Below, in pieces: positions 6,092-12,674 of a stretch of DNA of 12,777 nucleotides. The translations under genes and the position numbers were made by a program. The DNA is from JBFWIW01 sp050253535 (GTDB lineage Bacteria > Bacillota > Clostridia > Oscillospirales > Oscillospiraceae), in contig JBFWIW010000074.1 in the NCBI GenBank assembly GCA_050253535.1, positions 1 through 12,777 of the forward strand, given 5' to 3'. Below the pieces are notes generated by a model that ran no database searches, was not told the origin of the DNA, and saw only the letters and a list, made by a program, of their open reading frames with translations. Numbering within the stretch: position 1 is the first letter of the stretch; each line of letters begins with the position of its first letter.

Positions 6092-6295
6092 TCAGGGGCG
6101 TTTTAAAAGTTTTGTCTTACAGCCGTTTTCGTCGATTACATATACGTTTTCAAGCTGGGATTCGAGGTTTTTTCGAAATCCTGCGAGGTATTCTGCACGC
6201 AGTGTTTCCTGTTCTGCCGTCTCCTCCGGCGTGAGGCCGGAGGTACGCTTTTTTGCGGCGAGCTCGTTTATTCTATTAATCTTTGCTCTCTCCAT
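6092..6295 (-). CDS. DUF896 (UPF0291, YnzC-like) small protein
   Basis: A 67-residue protein, ATG at 6295 with AGGTGG about 4 nt upstream. It begins MERAKINRINELAAKKRTSG, continues LTPEETAEQETLRAEYLAGF and ends LENVYVIDENGCKTKLLKRP, which is the full pattern of the DUF896 family: two charged antiparallel helices joined at the GLTPEE turn, then a short polar tail. The length is normal for the family (60-77). Members are common in Bacillota; in Bacillus one member is SOS-induced, but no function is firmly known for the family in general. It is a cytosolic protein with no membrane segment. It has its own promoter and lies just upstream of tRNA-Leu on the same strand. Confidence 0.9.
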   Translation of the reverse strand: MERAKINRINELAAKKRTSGLTPEETAEQETLRAEYLAGFRKNLESQLENVYVIDENGCKTKLLKRP

Positions 6296-6315
6296 GGTTC
6301 CACCTGCTTAAAAAT

Positions 6316-6344
6316 ATAGTAAACATGACGTTGCGCCGTGTCAA
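6316..6344 (-). promoter_or_regulatory. Promoter of the DUF896 gene
   Basis: On the minus strand TTGACA (6344-6339), 17 bp, TACTAT (6321-6316), about 20 nt ahead of the ATG at 6295, leaving a very short leader. Both boxes are identical to those of the tRNA-Leu promoter. Confidence 0.8.
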
Positions 6345-6440
6345 GTAATGAGATATTAAAAATATACAGTAGCGGCAAATCGGCTCTGCGTGGTTCGGAA
6401 TGTACCACCGTTCAAAAAGCCTAATGACCGGGATTTATTG

Positions 6441-7613
6441 TTACAGCGTCTTTACGAATTTAGCGATTCTCTCGGCCGCTATTTCCAGGTTTTGAAGAGA
6501 ATTTGCACAGGAAAGGCGCAGATATCCCTCTCCGTAAGAGCCGAACGCAGTGCCGCCGGCAGCGGCAACCCCGCCCTCTGTGAGGAGGCGGGAGGCAAAT
6601 TCTTCGGATTTAAGCCCGAAGGAGGAGATGTTTGGGAATACGTAAAACGCGCCGTGGGGCGTGACGCAGCTTATGCCGTCGATCTGATTGAGTTCCTGAA
6701 CTATCCTGTCGCGGCGCATCTTGAATTCGGCGACCATTTTCAGCGTCTCATCCTGCGGGCCGGTATAAGCTTCTATAGCCGCCCATTGCGTCATGGAGGC
6801 GGCGCAGGAATTTGAGTTCACCATTAGCATCTCCATGTGCGCGGCAAGTTCCGGGTTCATGACGCCGTAGCCTATCCTCCAGCCGGTCATAGCGTATGTC
6901 TTCGAAAAACCGTCGAGGATTATCGTACGGTCCTTCATATAGGGTATGGATGCTATGGAAAACGGGGTGCCCTCAAAGATAATGCGGTCGTATATTTCGT
7001 CGGAGAGGACGTAGATGTCCTCACGATCCTTTATGAGCTCCGCTATCGCCCTTATATCGCTCTCCGTCAAGACGCCTCCGGTTGGATTTCCGGGGCTGTT
7101 TATTATAATGAGTTTTGTTTTGTCGGTTATCGATTCAGCCAGCCGGTTGAGGTCAAGACGGAATTCGCGCGCCTCAAGAAGGGGCATGGGCACGACCTTC
7201 CCCCCTGCGAAGCGGATCACGGATTCATATATCGGGAAACCGGGGTTGGGGCAGATGACCTCGTCTCCCGGGTTTATCAACATGAGCATAGTAAAGAACA
7301 TAATGGGTTTTCCGCCGGGGACGACAACTATCTCACCAATATTGGTTTTAACGTTTTTCTGCTTGAGACAATACTCTGTAATAGTCTCGCGCAGCGGAAT
7401 AATACCACGGGTGGGCGTATAGCCTGTTTTGCCGTCGCACATGGCTTTATATGCGGCGTCAATTATATTATTGGGCGTCTTGAAATCAGGCTGGCCTATC
7501 TCAAGATGGATTATACTTTTGCCCTCGGCTTCTAAAGCGTTTGCCTTCGACATGATAGTGAAGGCGCTTTCACCCGATAAAAGTGCCATTCTGGAGGCAG
7601 AGCGGTTTGTCAT
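6441..7613 (-). CDS. PLP-dependent aminotransferase, class I/II (aspartate aminotransferase-like)
   Basis: A 390-residue cytosolic enzyme of fold type I, normal length, ATG at 7613 with AAAGGGGAT about 6 nt upstream. Visible motifs: GQPDF (40-44) near the substrate site, GYTPTRG (64-70), NSPGNPTG (172-179) with the PLP-contacting Asn, SDEIYDRI (204-211) with Asp205 and Tyr208, SKTYAMTGWRIGY (237-249) with the Schiff-base Lys238 and phosphate-binding Arg246, and YLRLSCANS with the carboxylate-binding Arg366. All key residues are present, so it should be active; it moves an amino group between an amino acid and a 2-oxo acid. The exact substrate (Asp, aromatic, Ala or another) cannot be told from motifs. 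It is divergent from dpaA across a 151-nt gap and has its own promoter. No clear terminator was seen downstream. Confidence 0.93.
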   Translation of the reverse strand: MTNRSASRMALLSGESAFTIMSKANALEAEGKSIIHLEIGQPDFKTPNNIIDAAYKAMCDGKTGYTPTRGIIPLRETITEYCLKQKNVKTNIGEIVVVPGGKPIMFFTMLMLINPGDEVICPNPGFPIYESVIRFAGGKVVPMPLLEAREFRLDLNRLAESITDKTKLIIINSPGNPTGGVLTESDIRAIAELIKDREDIYVLSDEIYDRIIFEGTPFSIASIPYMKDRTIILDGFSKTYAMTGWRIGYGVMNPELAAHMEMLMVNSNSCAASMTQWAAIEAYTGPQDETLKMVAEFKMRRDRIVQELNQIDGISCVTPHGAFYVFPNISSFGLKSEEFASRLLTEGGVAAAGGTAFGSYGEGYLRLSCANSLQNLEIAAERIAKFVKTL

Positions 7614-7651
7614 ATTTATATCCCCTTTCGCACTATTAAATGAATTATTTT

Positions 7652-7680
7652 ATTATAACATGAAAAAAATGCAGTTTCAA
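7652..7680 (-). promoter_or_regulatory. Promoter of the aminotransferase gene
   Basis: On the minus strand TTGAAA (7680-7675), 17 bp, TATAAT (7657-7652), about 38 nt ahead of the ATG. This vegetative-type promoter contrasts with dpaA on the other side, for which no sigma-A promoter was seen. Confidence 0.75.
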
Positions 7681-7764
7681 CACAATTAGTGAAGGAAACA
7701 GTAACGTAAGTGAGGGATACCGAATAGGATATTGCGAAATGCTTATTTGCCGGAGGTAAACTGT

Positions 7765-8628
7765 ATGAAATTTGCGGTGATCGGCGGAGACATGCGCTCT
7801 GCGAGACTCGCAGAGCTTTTGGCGGCGGACGGACACATCTGTTCCGCCTATGCGCTCGACAAAATGTTTATGGACGGAGGGGTGACCCACTATGCGGAAA
7901 TTTCAGAAGCCGTACTCGGTGCAGACTGCGTTATACTGCCACTTCCCGTCTCGCTGAAGGAGGGATTTTTAAACGCTCCATTGAGCACATCCTCGCACAT
8001 GCTGACCGGAGTTTTTTCGGCCCTGCCGAAGGACGCCGTCATATGCGGAGGGAGAATTGATGAACATACGGCACATATTTCTGATAGGGCGGGCATTACG
8101 GTCGTCGACTATTTTGCACGCGAGGAGCTCGCGGTCGCAAACGCTGCTGCTGCGGCTGAAGGTGCCGTGCAACTGCTTTTTGAGGAACTTCCGGTGACAC
8201 TAGCCGGCACGAAGTGCCTCATTATAGGTTTCGGACGAATAGGAAAACTGCTTGCACGAAAGCTTTCGCCTCTCGGTGTGGATGTCGCCGTATCGGCCAG
8301 GAGGCACGCGGATTTTGCCTGGATAAAGGCGTGCGGCTATAGAGTTGAGGATACGCGGCTTCTGGATGGGCGGCTATCCGATTTTGACGTTATCGTTAAC
8401 ACAGTTCCCGCCAGGATTCTCGGTGAGCACAGACTCCGCCAGATCAAATCGGACTGCCTATGCCTAGACCTCGCCTCAAAGCCGGGCGGAATAGACTTTA
8501 CCGCCGCTGCAAGGCTTCAGGTAAAAGCAATATGGGCATTGGGACTCCCTGGAGAAGTTGCGCCGGTAACGTCCGGCTTAGCTATCCGCGACACCATCTA
8601 CAACATATTGAAAGAACGGAAGGGGTGA
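7765..8628 (+). CDS. dpaA: Dipicolinate synthase subunit A
   Basis: A 287-residue protein (also called SpoVFA). The ATG at 7765 (MKFAVIGGDMRSARLAELLA) is chosen over one 33 nt upstream because GGAGG lies 8 nt before it and the family starts here. Visible: the N-terminal GGDMR motif (7-11), then a Rossmann fold with CLIIGFGRIGKLLARKL (GFGRIG at 155-160) for a dinucleotide, and the C-terminal LGLPGEVAPVTSGLAIRDTI segment. With DpaB it converts a tetrahydrodipicolinate-pathway intermediate (4-hydroxy-tetrahydrodipicolinate) to dipicolinic acid in the mother cell during sporulation; the product is taken into the forespore with calcium. dpaB follows after 3 nt, so the two form an operon. In Bacillus this operon is read by sigma-K and continues into asd-dapG; here it stops after dpaB. 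No sigma-K or sigma-E box was convincing in the 84 nt upstream. Confidence 0.95.
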   Translation: MKFAVIGGDMRSARLAELLAADGHICSAYALDKMFMDGGVTHYAEISEAVLGADCVILPLPVSLKEGFLNAPLSTSSHMLTGVFSALPKDAVICGGRIDEHTAHISDRAGITVVDYFAREELAVANAAAAAEGAVQLLFEELPVTLAGTKCLIIGFGRIGKLLARKLSPLGVDVAVSARRHADFAWIKACGYRVEDTRLLDGRLSDFDVIVNTVPARILGEHRLRQIKSDCLCLDLASKPGGIDFTAAARLQVKAIWALGLPGEVAPVTSGLAIRDTIYNILKERKG

Positions 8629-8631
8629 GTG

Positions 8632-9201
8632 ATGTCAAAGCTCAGGGCAGGGCTCGCGCTCTGCGGCTCATACTGTACATACGACAGAACAATGGCAGCG
8701 GCGGAGAAATTGGTCGGGCGCTATGACCTCATGGCGATAATGTCAGAAAACGCCGCTTCGACCGACACCCGCTTCGGGAAAGCGGCTGATTTTATACAAA
8801 AGTTGGAGGCGTTTACGGGAAAACCGGTGATAACCAGCATCGCGACGGCGGAACATATCGGCCCCAAGGCCCTCCTGGACGTTCTGGTCATAGCGCCGTG
8901 TACGGGGAATACTCTTGCAAAGCTGGCATTGGGCATAACCGACACATCGGTGACGATGGCCGCAAAGGCACACCTTCGAAACGGGAGGCCGGTTGTTATC
9001 GCCGTCTCCACGAATGATGGGCTTTCAGGCAGCGCATCGAATATCGGCGCGCTCTTGGGCAGAAAAAATGTTTACTTCGTCCCGTTCGGGCAGGACGATC
9101 CCGTTAAAAAACCCTGCTCGCTCGTTGCGGACTTCACACGTATCGAGGATACAATCGAAAACGCTCTTGAGGGCAGACAGATACAACCTATACTATTGTA
9201 A
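8632..9201 (+). CDS. dpaB: Dipicolinate synthase subunit B (flavoprotein-like)
   Basis: A 189-residue protein (SpoVFB). The ATG at 8632 is preferred over a GTG directly before it because AGGGG (8621-8625) is then 6 nt away; it starts 3 nt after the dpaA stop, and its ribosome binding site lies inside the end of dpaA, so the two are translationally coupled. The fold is that of the flavoprotein/decarboxylase family: a phosphate-loop-like GSYCT (12-16), PCTGNTLAKLALGITDTSVT (89-108), KAHLRNGRPVV, AVSTNDGLSGSASNIG and YFVPFGQDDPVKKPCSLVAD near the end, all matching the subunit B pattern. It works with DpaA in making dipicolinic acid in the sporulating mother cell. Its presence means that this organism uses the classical route, not the EtfA-based one known in some clostridia lacking dpaAB. 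Confidence 0.95.
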   Translation: MSKLRAGLALCGSYCTYDRTMAAAEKLVGRYDLMAIMSENAASTDTRFGKAADFIQKLEAFTGKPVITSIATAEHIGPKALLDVLVIAPCTGNTLAKLALGITDTSVTMAAKAHLRNGRPVVIAVSTNDGLSGSASNIGALLGRKNVYFVPFGQDDPVKKPCSLVADFTRIEDTIENALEGRQIQPILL

Positions 9202-9205
9202 TAAT

Positions 9206-9290
9206 CTGTCGGCGGCCCCAAAAGCGGCCGCCGACACCACAATTATTTATTTAATTATGTGTGGGGGGCCGAATTGGGGGCCGCCGACAG
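9206..9290. terminator. Three-copy inverted-repeat terminator between converging dpaB and histidine kinase genes
   Basis: Copy A CTGTCGGCGGCCCC (9206-9219) can pair with copy B GGCCGCCGACA (9226-9236, 11 bp, 8-nt loop region) or with copy C GGGGCCGCCGACAG (9277-9290, 14 bp). Between B and C lies an AT-rich part with CCACA/TGTGG ends. After copy C the plus strand continues CACTTTTATTT, which fits termination of dpaB. The minus transcript of the kinase meets the same inverted copies first, but its U-run is poor. Confidence 0.75.
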
Positions 9291-9295
9291 CACTT

Positions 9296-10324
9296 TTATT
9301 TATGCAGGAACACGGTAAAGGTCGATCCCTCGCCGAAGGTGCTCTCGACGGAAATTTGACCGCCAGCTAGATCCAGTATCCTCTTTACAAGCGCCAGTCC
9401 AAGCCCGTTTCCGCAGCGGGAATGTGATTTGTCACCCTGATAGAATTTGTCGAAAATATGCTGCAAAGTGTCTGCTGACATGCCCGCGCCGTTATCGGAT
9501 ATGGCGACGGATATGACGCCGCTTTTTTCCTTGAGGCCTATTATTACCTTTCCGCCGATATCTGTAAATTTTATGGCGTTGCCAATGAGATTCAGCCACA
9601 CCTGCATAAGCAGCTCCTCCGCCCCGAATATCGTAACCGGGTCCAGGTCTATATCCAGGTCTGTCTCCTTCTGGCTCCACTGTGGTTCCAGCATGAGTAC
9701 AGCTAACCTGATCTGCTCGTCCAGTGAAAACGTGGTCTGACTCGGCACTATCTGTTGATTCTCGAGTTTCGAAAGACGCAGAATATTCGAAGTTAGAACT
9801 GAGAGCTGTCGGGCGCTCGCTGCTATGAGGCTGGCATACTCGCTCCTCTCAGCTTCCGAAATATTTTCATCCTGCAGGAGAGTTGCACAGCCCTCTATGG
9901 AGGCGAGCGGAGTCTTGAATTCGTGGGATACGTTGGTGACAAAATCGTTGCGCAGCGTTTCGATGCTGCCAAGGTCGCTTACCATTTTATTAAATTCCTG
10001 GGTGAGCGCGCCGATCTCGTTGTCATGGTCGTAGTCGACGCACACTGTAAAATCGCCCTGCGACACTTTTTTCATGGCATTGCTCAGGTTTTTGACCGGA
10101 GTTATGATAACACGGCCGAAGATCGAGGCCAATATCGTACCGATAAAGACACTCATGAGCATGAAGACAACGATGCTGAGCGTGCGAAGAGGAATGGTTA
10201 CATCGATAATATCAAGATATAAAAACGCGAGCAGAATGAGCGTCATAATAAGGACGGTGCAGAAAAAAGTAGTAAAAACGAAGGAGACGACGACGAACCA
10301 GACAGTCCCCCTTATGTTATGCAT
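9296..10324 (-). CDS. Sensor histidine kinase with HAMP domain
   Basis: A 342-residue membrane kinase. Its ATG overlaps the response regulator stop codon (ATGCATAA, 8-nt overlap), so the pair is translationally coupled. Layout: transmembrane helix 1 about 8-37, a very short outer loop (about 38-47), helix 2 about 48-74, HAMP about 72-124, HisKA with the phospho-accepting His134 in FVTNVSHEFKTPL, then an ATPase domain with N-box NLIGNAIKFT (Asn249), G1 box DNGAGM (277-282), F-box FDKFYQ and G2 box GNGLGL (305-310). All catalytic residues are present. It phosphorylates the adjacent OmpR-type regulator. The loop of about ten residues is too small for a ligand domain, so the signal is probably sensed in or near the membrane, as in cell-envelope stress kinases; this is inference. 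It converges on dpaB. Confidence 0.95.
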   Translation of the reverse strand: MHNIRGTVWFVVVSFVFTTFFCTVLIMTLILLAFLYLDIIDVTIPLRTLSIVVFMLMSVFIGTILASIFGRVIITPVKNLSNAMKKVSQGDFTVCVDYDHDNEIGALTQEFNKMVSDLGSIETLRNDFVTNVSHEFKTPLASIEGCATLLQDENISEAERSEYASLIAASARQLSVLTSNILRLSKLENQQIVPSQTTFSLDEQIRLAVLMLEPQWSQKETDLDIDLDPVTIFGAEELLMQVWLNLIGNAIKFTDIGGKVIIGLKEKSGVISVAISDNGAGMSADTLQHIFDKFYQGDKSHSRCGNGLGLALVKRILDLAGGQISVESTFGEGSTFTVFLHK

Positions 10325-10994
10325 TTGCTCTCACCGCCTTATAGCCCAGTCCGCGGATAGTCACAAGGCTGAAATCGGGACAATCACGGAAGTGGTCCCG
10401 CAAGCGATTTACATGGACGTCCACGGTGCGTTCATCCGTCTCCGAATCGACGCCCCATATTTCGTCCATGAGCTGTGAGCGCGTAAATATTTTCCCGGGA
10501 TAGGATAAAAGTTTAAAGAGCAGCAGAAACTCTTTTTGCGGCAGAGGAGTAATGACGCCGTCCACTGTGACAGTCAAAGAGTCGTAATCGAGCACGGAGG
10601 AACCGCAGATGAGACGGTGCTCGTTCGCTATCTTGGCGCGGCGCAAAAGTGCTCCGACGCGCAGAAGCATTTCGTTTATTTCTATGGGCTTCACCATATA
10701 GTCGTCCGCCCCCGCGAGAAAGCCGCGCTTTTTGTCTTCAAAGCTTTCGCGCGCCGTTACCATGAGTATGGGAAGGGTATAGCCGGAATCGCGCAGGGCT
10801 CGCGTAAGATCGTAGCCGTCCACTTTGGGCATCATGATGTCCGAAATGAAAAGGTCTATATGTTCACGCTCAAGAACCCGCAAAGCGTCCTCCCCATCGA
10901 TTGCGGGGAATGCCACGTAACCGTTTTTTGAGAGCACGGTGCAGATTATATGACGCAGTGTATCATCGTCCTCAGCAACAAGAATATTTACCAT
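10317..10994 (-). CDS. OmpR/PhoB-family response regulator
   Basis: A 225-residue DNA-binding regulator, partner of the kinase that overlaps its end. The ATG ending at 10994 (MVNILVAEDD) is chosen because the receiver domain begins at once; an open frame reaches 24 codons further up but lacks a ribosome binding site and reads through a hairpin. AAGGA lies about 11 nt before the start, a long spacing. Receiver domain about 3-115: acidic pocket EDD (8-10), phospho-acceptor Asp52 in SDIMMPKVDG, Thr80, and Lys102 in VKP. The winged-helix effector domain is at about 131-222, with EIWGVDSETDERTVDVHVNR as the recognition part and the closing RGLGYKA. Upstream is a structured leader that may control translation, and further up a likely promoter. 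No target genes are known. Confidence 0.95.
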   Translation of the reverse strand: MVNILVAEDDDTLRHIICTVLSKNGYVAFPAIDGEDALRVLEREHIDLFISDIMMPKVDGYDLTRALRDSGYTLPILMVTARESFEDKKRGFLAGADDYMVKPIEINEMLLRVGALLRRAKIANEHRLICGSSVLDYDSLTVTVDGVITPLPQKEFLLLFKLLSYPGKIFTRSQLMDEIWGVDSETDERTVDVHVNRLRDHFRDCPDFSLVTIRGLGYKAVRANA

Positions 10995-11001
10995 AATATG
11001 A

Positions 11002-11064
11002 CCATTCCTTTCCGCTGCACTCTGGGTACAAAGTGGCCATGAAAAGGAATGGCCAGATTTGTAC
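11002..11064 (-). promoter_or_regulatory. Leader of the response regulator message with two competing hairpins
   Basis: Structure 1: GTACAAA (11026-11032) pairs with TTTGTAC (11058-11064), and inside it TGGCCAT (11034-11040) with ATGGCCA (11049-11055), 14 pairs with a small bulge and an 8-nt loop. Structure 2: the loop side CCATTCCTTTTC (minus strand of 11041-11052) is complementary at 11 of 12 positions, plus one G-U pair, to GGAAAGGAATGG (minus strand of 11002-11013), which contains the Shine-Dalgarno AAGGA. The two cannot form together, so the leader could switch between an open and a closed ribosome binding site. Seen directly: the complementarity. The switching is inferred. Confidence 0.45.
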
Positions 11065-11133
11065 ATATATTGCGGCTGCCGGTGTGCGGGTGAGCAACAC
11101 GCATTTTCAAACTTACCCGCCCCTTGCTTTAAT

Positions 11134-11163
11134 ATTGTAGTATCTCGGCGTTTTTTGCAAGTG
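11134..11163 (-). promoter_or_regulatory. Probable promoter of the two-component operon
   Basis: On the minus strand a -10 box TACAAT (11139-11134). Upstream are TTGCAA at a short 15-bp spacing or CACTTG at 18 bp, so the -35 is weak and may need an activator. RNA would begin near 11127, giving a leader of about 130 nt that includes a second stem, GCGGGT(AAG) with (CTC)ACCCGC (11086-11120). Confidence 0.45.
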
Positions 11164-11178
11164 ATTTTTTACAGAAGT

Positions 11179-11231
11179 AAAAAAATCCTCCGCCGGATAT
11201 CGGGATTTAAAAAACCGACTGCCGACGGAGG
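11179..11231 (-). terminator. Terminator after the HEAT-repeat gene
   Basis: On the minus strand CCTCCG (11231-11226) pairs with CGGAGG (11192-11187), with inner TCGG/CCGA pairing, followed by A and seven Ts (11185-11179). It lies 39 nt past the HEAT gene stop and just ahead of the two-component promoter, which it insulates. Confidence 0.8.
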
Positions 11232-11269
11232 TGAATCACAGAATTGGACTAGCCCTTTTAAATACGGTT

Positions 11270-11506
11270 TTAACGGGGTCTGACCGCCTCGCTCAAATAG
11301 CCGTGCGACATAAGTACGGAACCCGCGGCGCGCCGCACGCCGTGGTCTTCGTCGGAAAGTCCGCTCAAAAGGCAGGATACAATACTGTCGTCGGGCGGAA
11401 AGTTAGCCAGTGCGCGATATGCCGCCGCGCGGAGCTTCGGGTCGTCTGACAGAGTGTGTTCAAAGAGTTTTACCAGCAGGTCTCTTCGGTCATCAGGGTC
11501 GTTCAT
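11270..11506 (-). CDS. Small HEAT-repeat protein
   Basis: A 78-residue protein, ATG at 11506 with AAAGGAG about 7 nt upstream. The sequence shows two HEAT-like helical pairs: DLLVKLFEHTLSDDPKLRAA then AYRALANFPPDD, and SIVSCLLSGLSDEDHGVRRA then AGSVLMSHGY, with the typical D-x-x-x-x-V/L-R-x-A-A pattern in both. HEAT repeats form protein-binding surfaces; with only two it is too short to be a scaffold alone and may act as an adaptor. It has no signal peptide or membrane part. It is followed by a strong terminator and preceded by a 241-nt gap, so it is probably transcribed alone. No function can be given beyond protein binding. Confidence 0.75.
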   Translation of the reverse strand: MNDPDDRRDLLVKLFEHTLSDDPKLRAAAYRALANFPPDDSIVSCLLSGLSDEDHGVRRAAGSVLMSHGYLSEAVRPR

Positions 11507-11682
11507 TGTCGTACTCCTTTAAAACAACGATCAGTAGGTTGAAAATTTAATAACTTAATATTCCGCCGAGGCATTTAGTCGGAGGGGTAGATACCTTTAT
11601 CCGTTAATTTGGTTTAAATGTACAATAAAAATATAAACTCTCCATAAACAATTTGTTAATATTGTAATAAAACTATAAAAAG
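11507..11682 (-). other. AT-rich upstream region of the HEAT-repeat gene
   Basis: No gene seen. On the minus strand a hairpin CCTCCGA with TCGGCGG (one mismatch, 11562-11584) lies about 60 nt before the start codon, so the message probably has a leader. The AT-rich part at 11600-11680 should hold the promoter, but no box pair with proper spacing stood out. Confidence 0.4.
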
Positions 11683-11725
11683 CAAAGTCCTCCGAAGAGC
11701 GACTGGCGGCTCTTGGAGGGCTTTG
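11683..11725. terminator. Terminator of metA
   Basis: CAAAGTCCTCC (11683-11693) pairs with GGAGGGCTTTG (11715-11725) and AAGAGC (11695-11700) with GCTCTT (11709-11714), 17 pairs with one bulged G and an 8-nt loop. The minus RNA continues CTTTTTATAG; the plus side is also T-rich. It lies 23 nt past the metA stop codon. Confidence 0.9.
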
Positions 11726-11747
11726 TGTTTTATTTCGTTTTCGTAAA

Positions 11748-12674
11748 TTAAGTGTCCTTACCCACGTCATTTATGTCATAAGGCGTTGTCTGATAAACGT
11801 AATAGTTTAACCAGTTCGAGTACAAAAGCTGCGCATGTGCCCGCCACAGAACCCGCGGAGGTTTTTGGGGATCATCGTCGGGGAAATAATTCTCCGGTAC
11901 AGCGATAGTGAGCCCCTTTTCAACATCACGAAAGTATTCAAGTGCGAGCGTGTCGGCATCGTATTCTGGGTGACCTGTTATGAAAAAGCGGCGATTGTCC
12001 TCAGACTTGACAGCAAAAACGCCCGCCTTTTCAGATACAGAGAGCAGTTCGAGTGCTGGAGTAGCCTCGATATCCGCAGCGGATACAGAGGTATAACGGG
12101 AGTGAGGCATATAAAAAATATCGTCAAAGCCGCGAAAAAACGGTGATTTCGGTTTAATGAGCGTGTGCTCAAATACACCGAAAAGCTTTTGCTGGAGCTG
12201 ACGCTTTTTTATGCCGTAGTGGTAATAGAGCCCCGCCTGCGCCCCCCAGCAGATGTGAAGGGTCGAGTGGACATTTTTCTTGCTCCACTCCATGATACTG
12301 CATAACTCCGGCCAGTAGTCCACCTCTTCGAAATCGAGGTTCTCCACTGGCGCGCCGGTTATTATCATACCGTCAAAATGCTCGTGCTTTATATCCTCAA
12401 ATGACGTATAGAAAGACTCGAGGTGCTGGGAGTCTGTGTTCTTGGCCGCGTGGCTTATCGTATGCAGAAGATCGACCTCTATTTGCAGCGGCGTGTTCGA
12501 GAACTTGCGTAAGAGTTGTGTCTCGGTAACAATCTTTATCGGCATCAGGTTCAAAATAAGAAGTTTCAAAGGGCGGACATCCTGATGCATGGCGCGATAT
12601 TCCGTCATTACAAAGATATTTTCGTTTTCCAGGATTTCTCTTGCGGGGAGTGAATCGGGTATTTTAATCGGCAT
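11748..12674 (-). CDS. metA: Homoserine O-acyltransferase MetA, probably acetyl-CoA-specific
   Basis: A 308-residue cytosolic enzyme of full length, ATG at 12674 with AGGAGG 7 nt upstream. It transfers an acyl group to the hydroxyl of L-homoserine, the first committed step of methionine synthesis. Visible: LNLMPIKIVTETQLLR (41-56), the catalytic Cys142 in HICWGAQAGLYYHYGI, His235 and Glu237 in TGHPEYD, and LLYSNWLNYYVYQTTPYDI near the C-terminus. Residue 111 (TGAPVENL) is Glu; in characterised MetA proteins Glu at this position goes with acetyl-CoA and Gly with succinyl-CoA, so the product is probably O-acetylhomoserine despite the family name. It appears to be a single-gene unit with its own terminator. 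Only 103 nt upstream are in the window; they hold an AT-rich TATTATAGAT stretch that could be a -10 region, and no SAM-riboswitch pattern was seen in that part. Confidence 0.95.
   Translation of the reverse strand: MPIKIPDSLPAREILENENIFVMTEYRAMHQDVRPLKLLILNLMPIKIVTETQLLRKFSNTPLQIEVDLLHTISHAAKNTDSQHLESFYTSFEDIKHEHFDGMIITGAPVENLDFEEVDYWPELCSIMEWSKKNVHSTLHICWGAQAGLYYHYGIKKRQLQQKLFGVFEHTLIKPKSPFFRGFDDIFYMPHSRYTSVSAADIEATPALELLSVSEKAGVFAVKSEDNRRFFITGHPEYDADTLALEYFRDVEKGLTIAVPENYFPDDDPQKPPRVLWRAHAQLLYSNWLNYYVYQTTPYDINDVGKDT

Noticed and set aside
6223..6241. Inverted repeat CTCCGGC/GCCGGAG, terminator-like
   Set aside because: It lies within the DUF896 coding sequence over the conserved GLTPEE turn and has no T-run, so it reflects codon choice.
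6837..7535. 232-codon plus-strand frame opposite the aminotransferase
   Set aside because: It is fully antisense to a well-supported enzyme gene with all catalytic motifs; its own product shows no family features.
10995..11066. 24-codon N-terminal extension of the response regulator
   Set aside because: The receiver domain begins at the internal Met; the extension has no ribosome binding site and lies in the leader hairpin.
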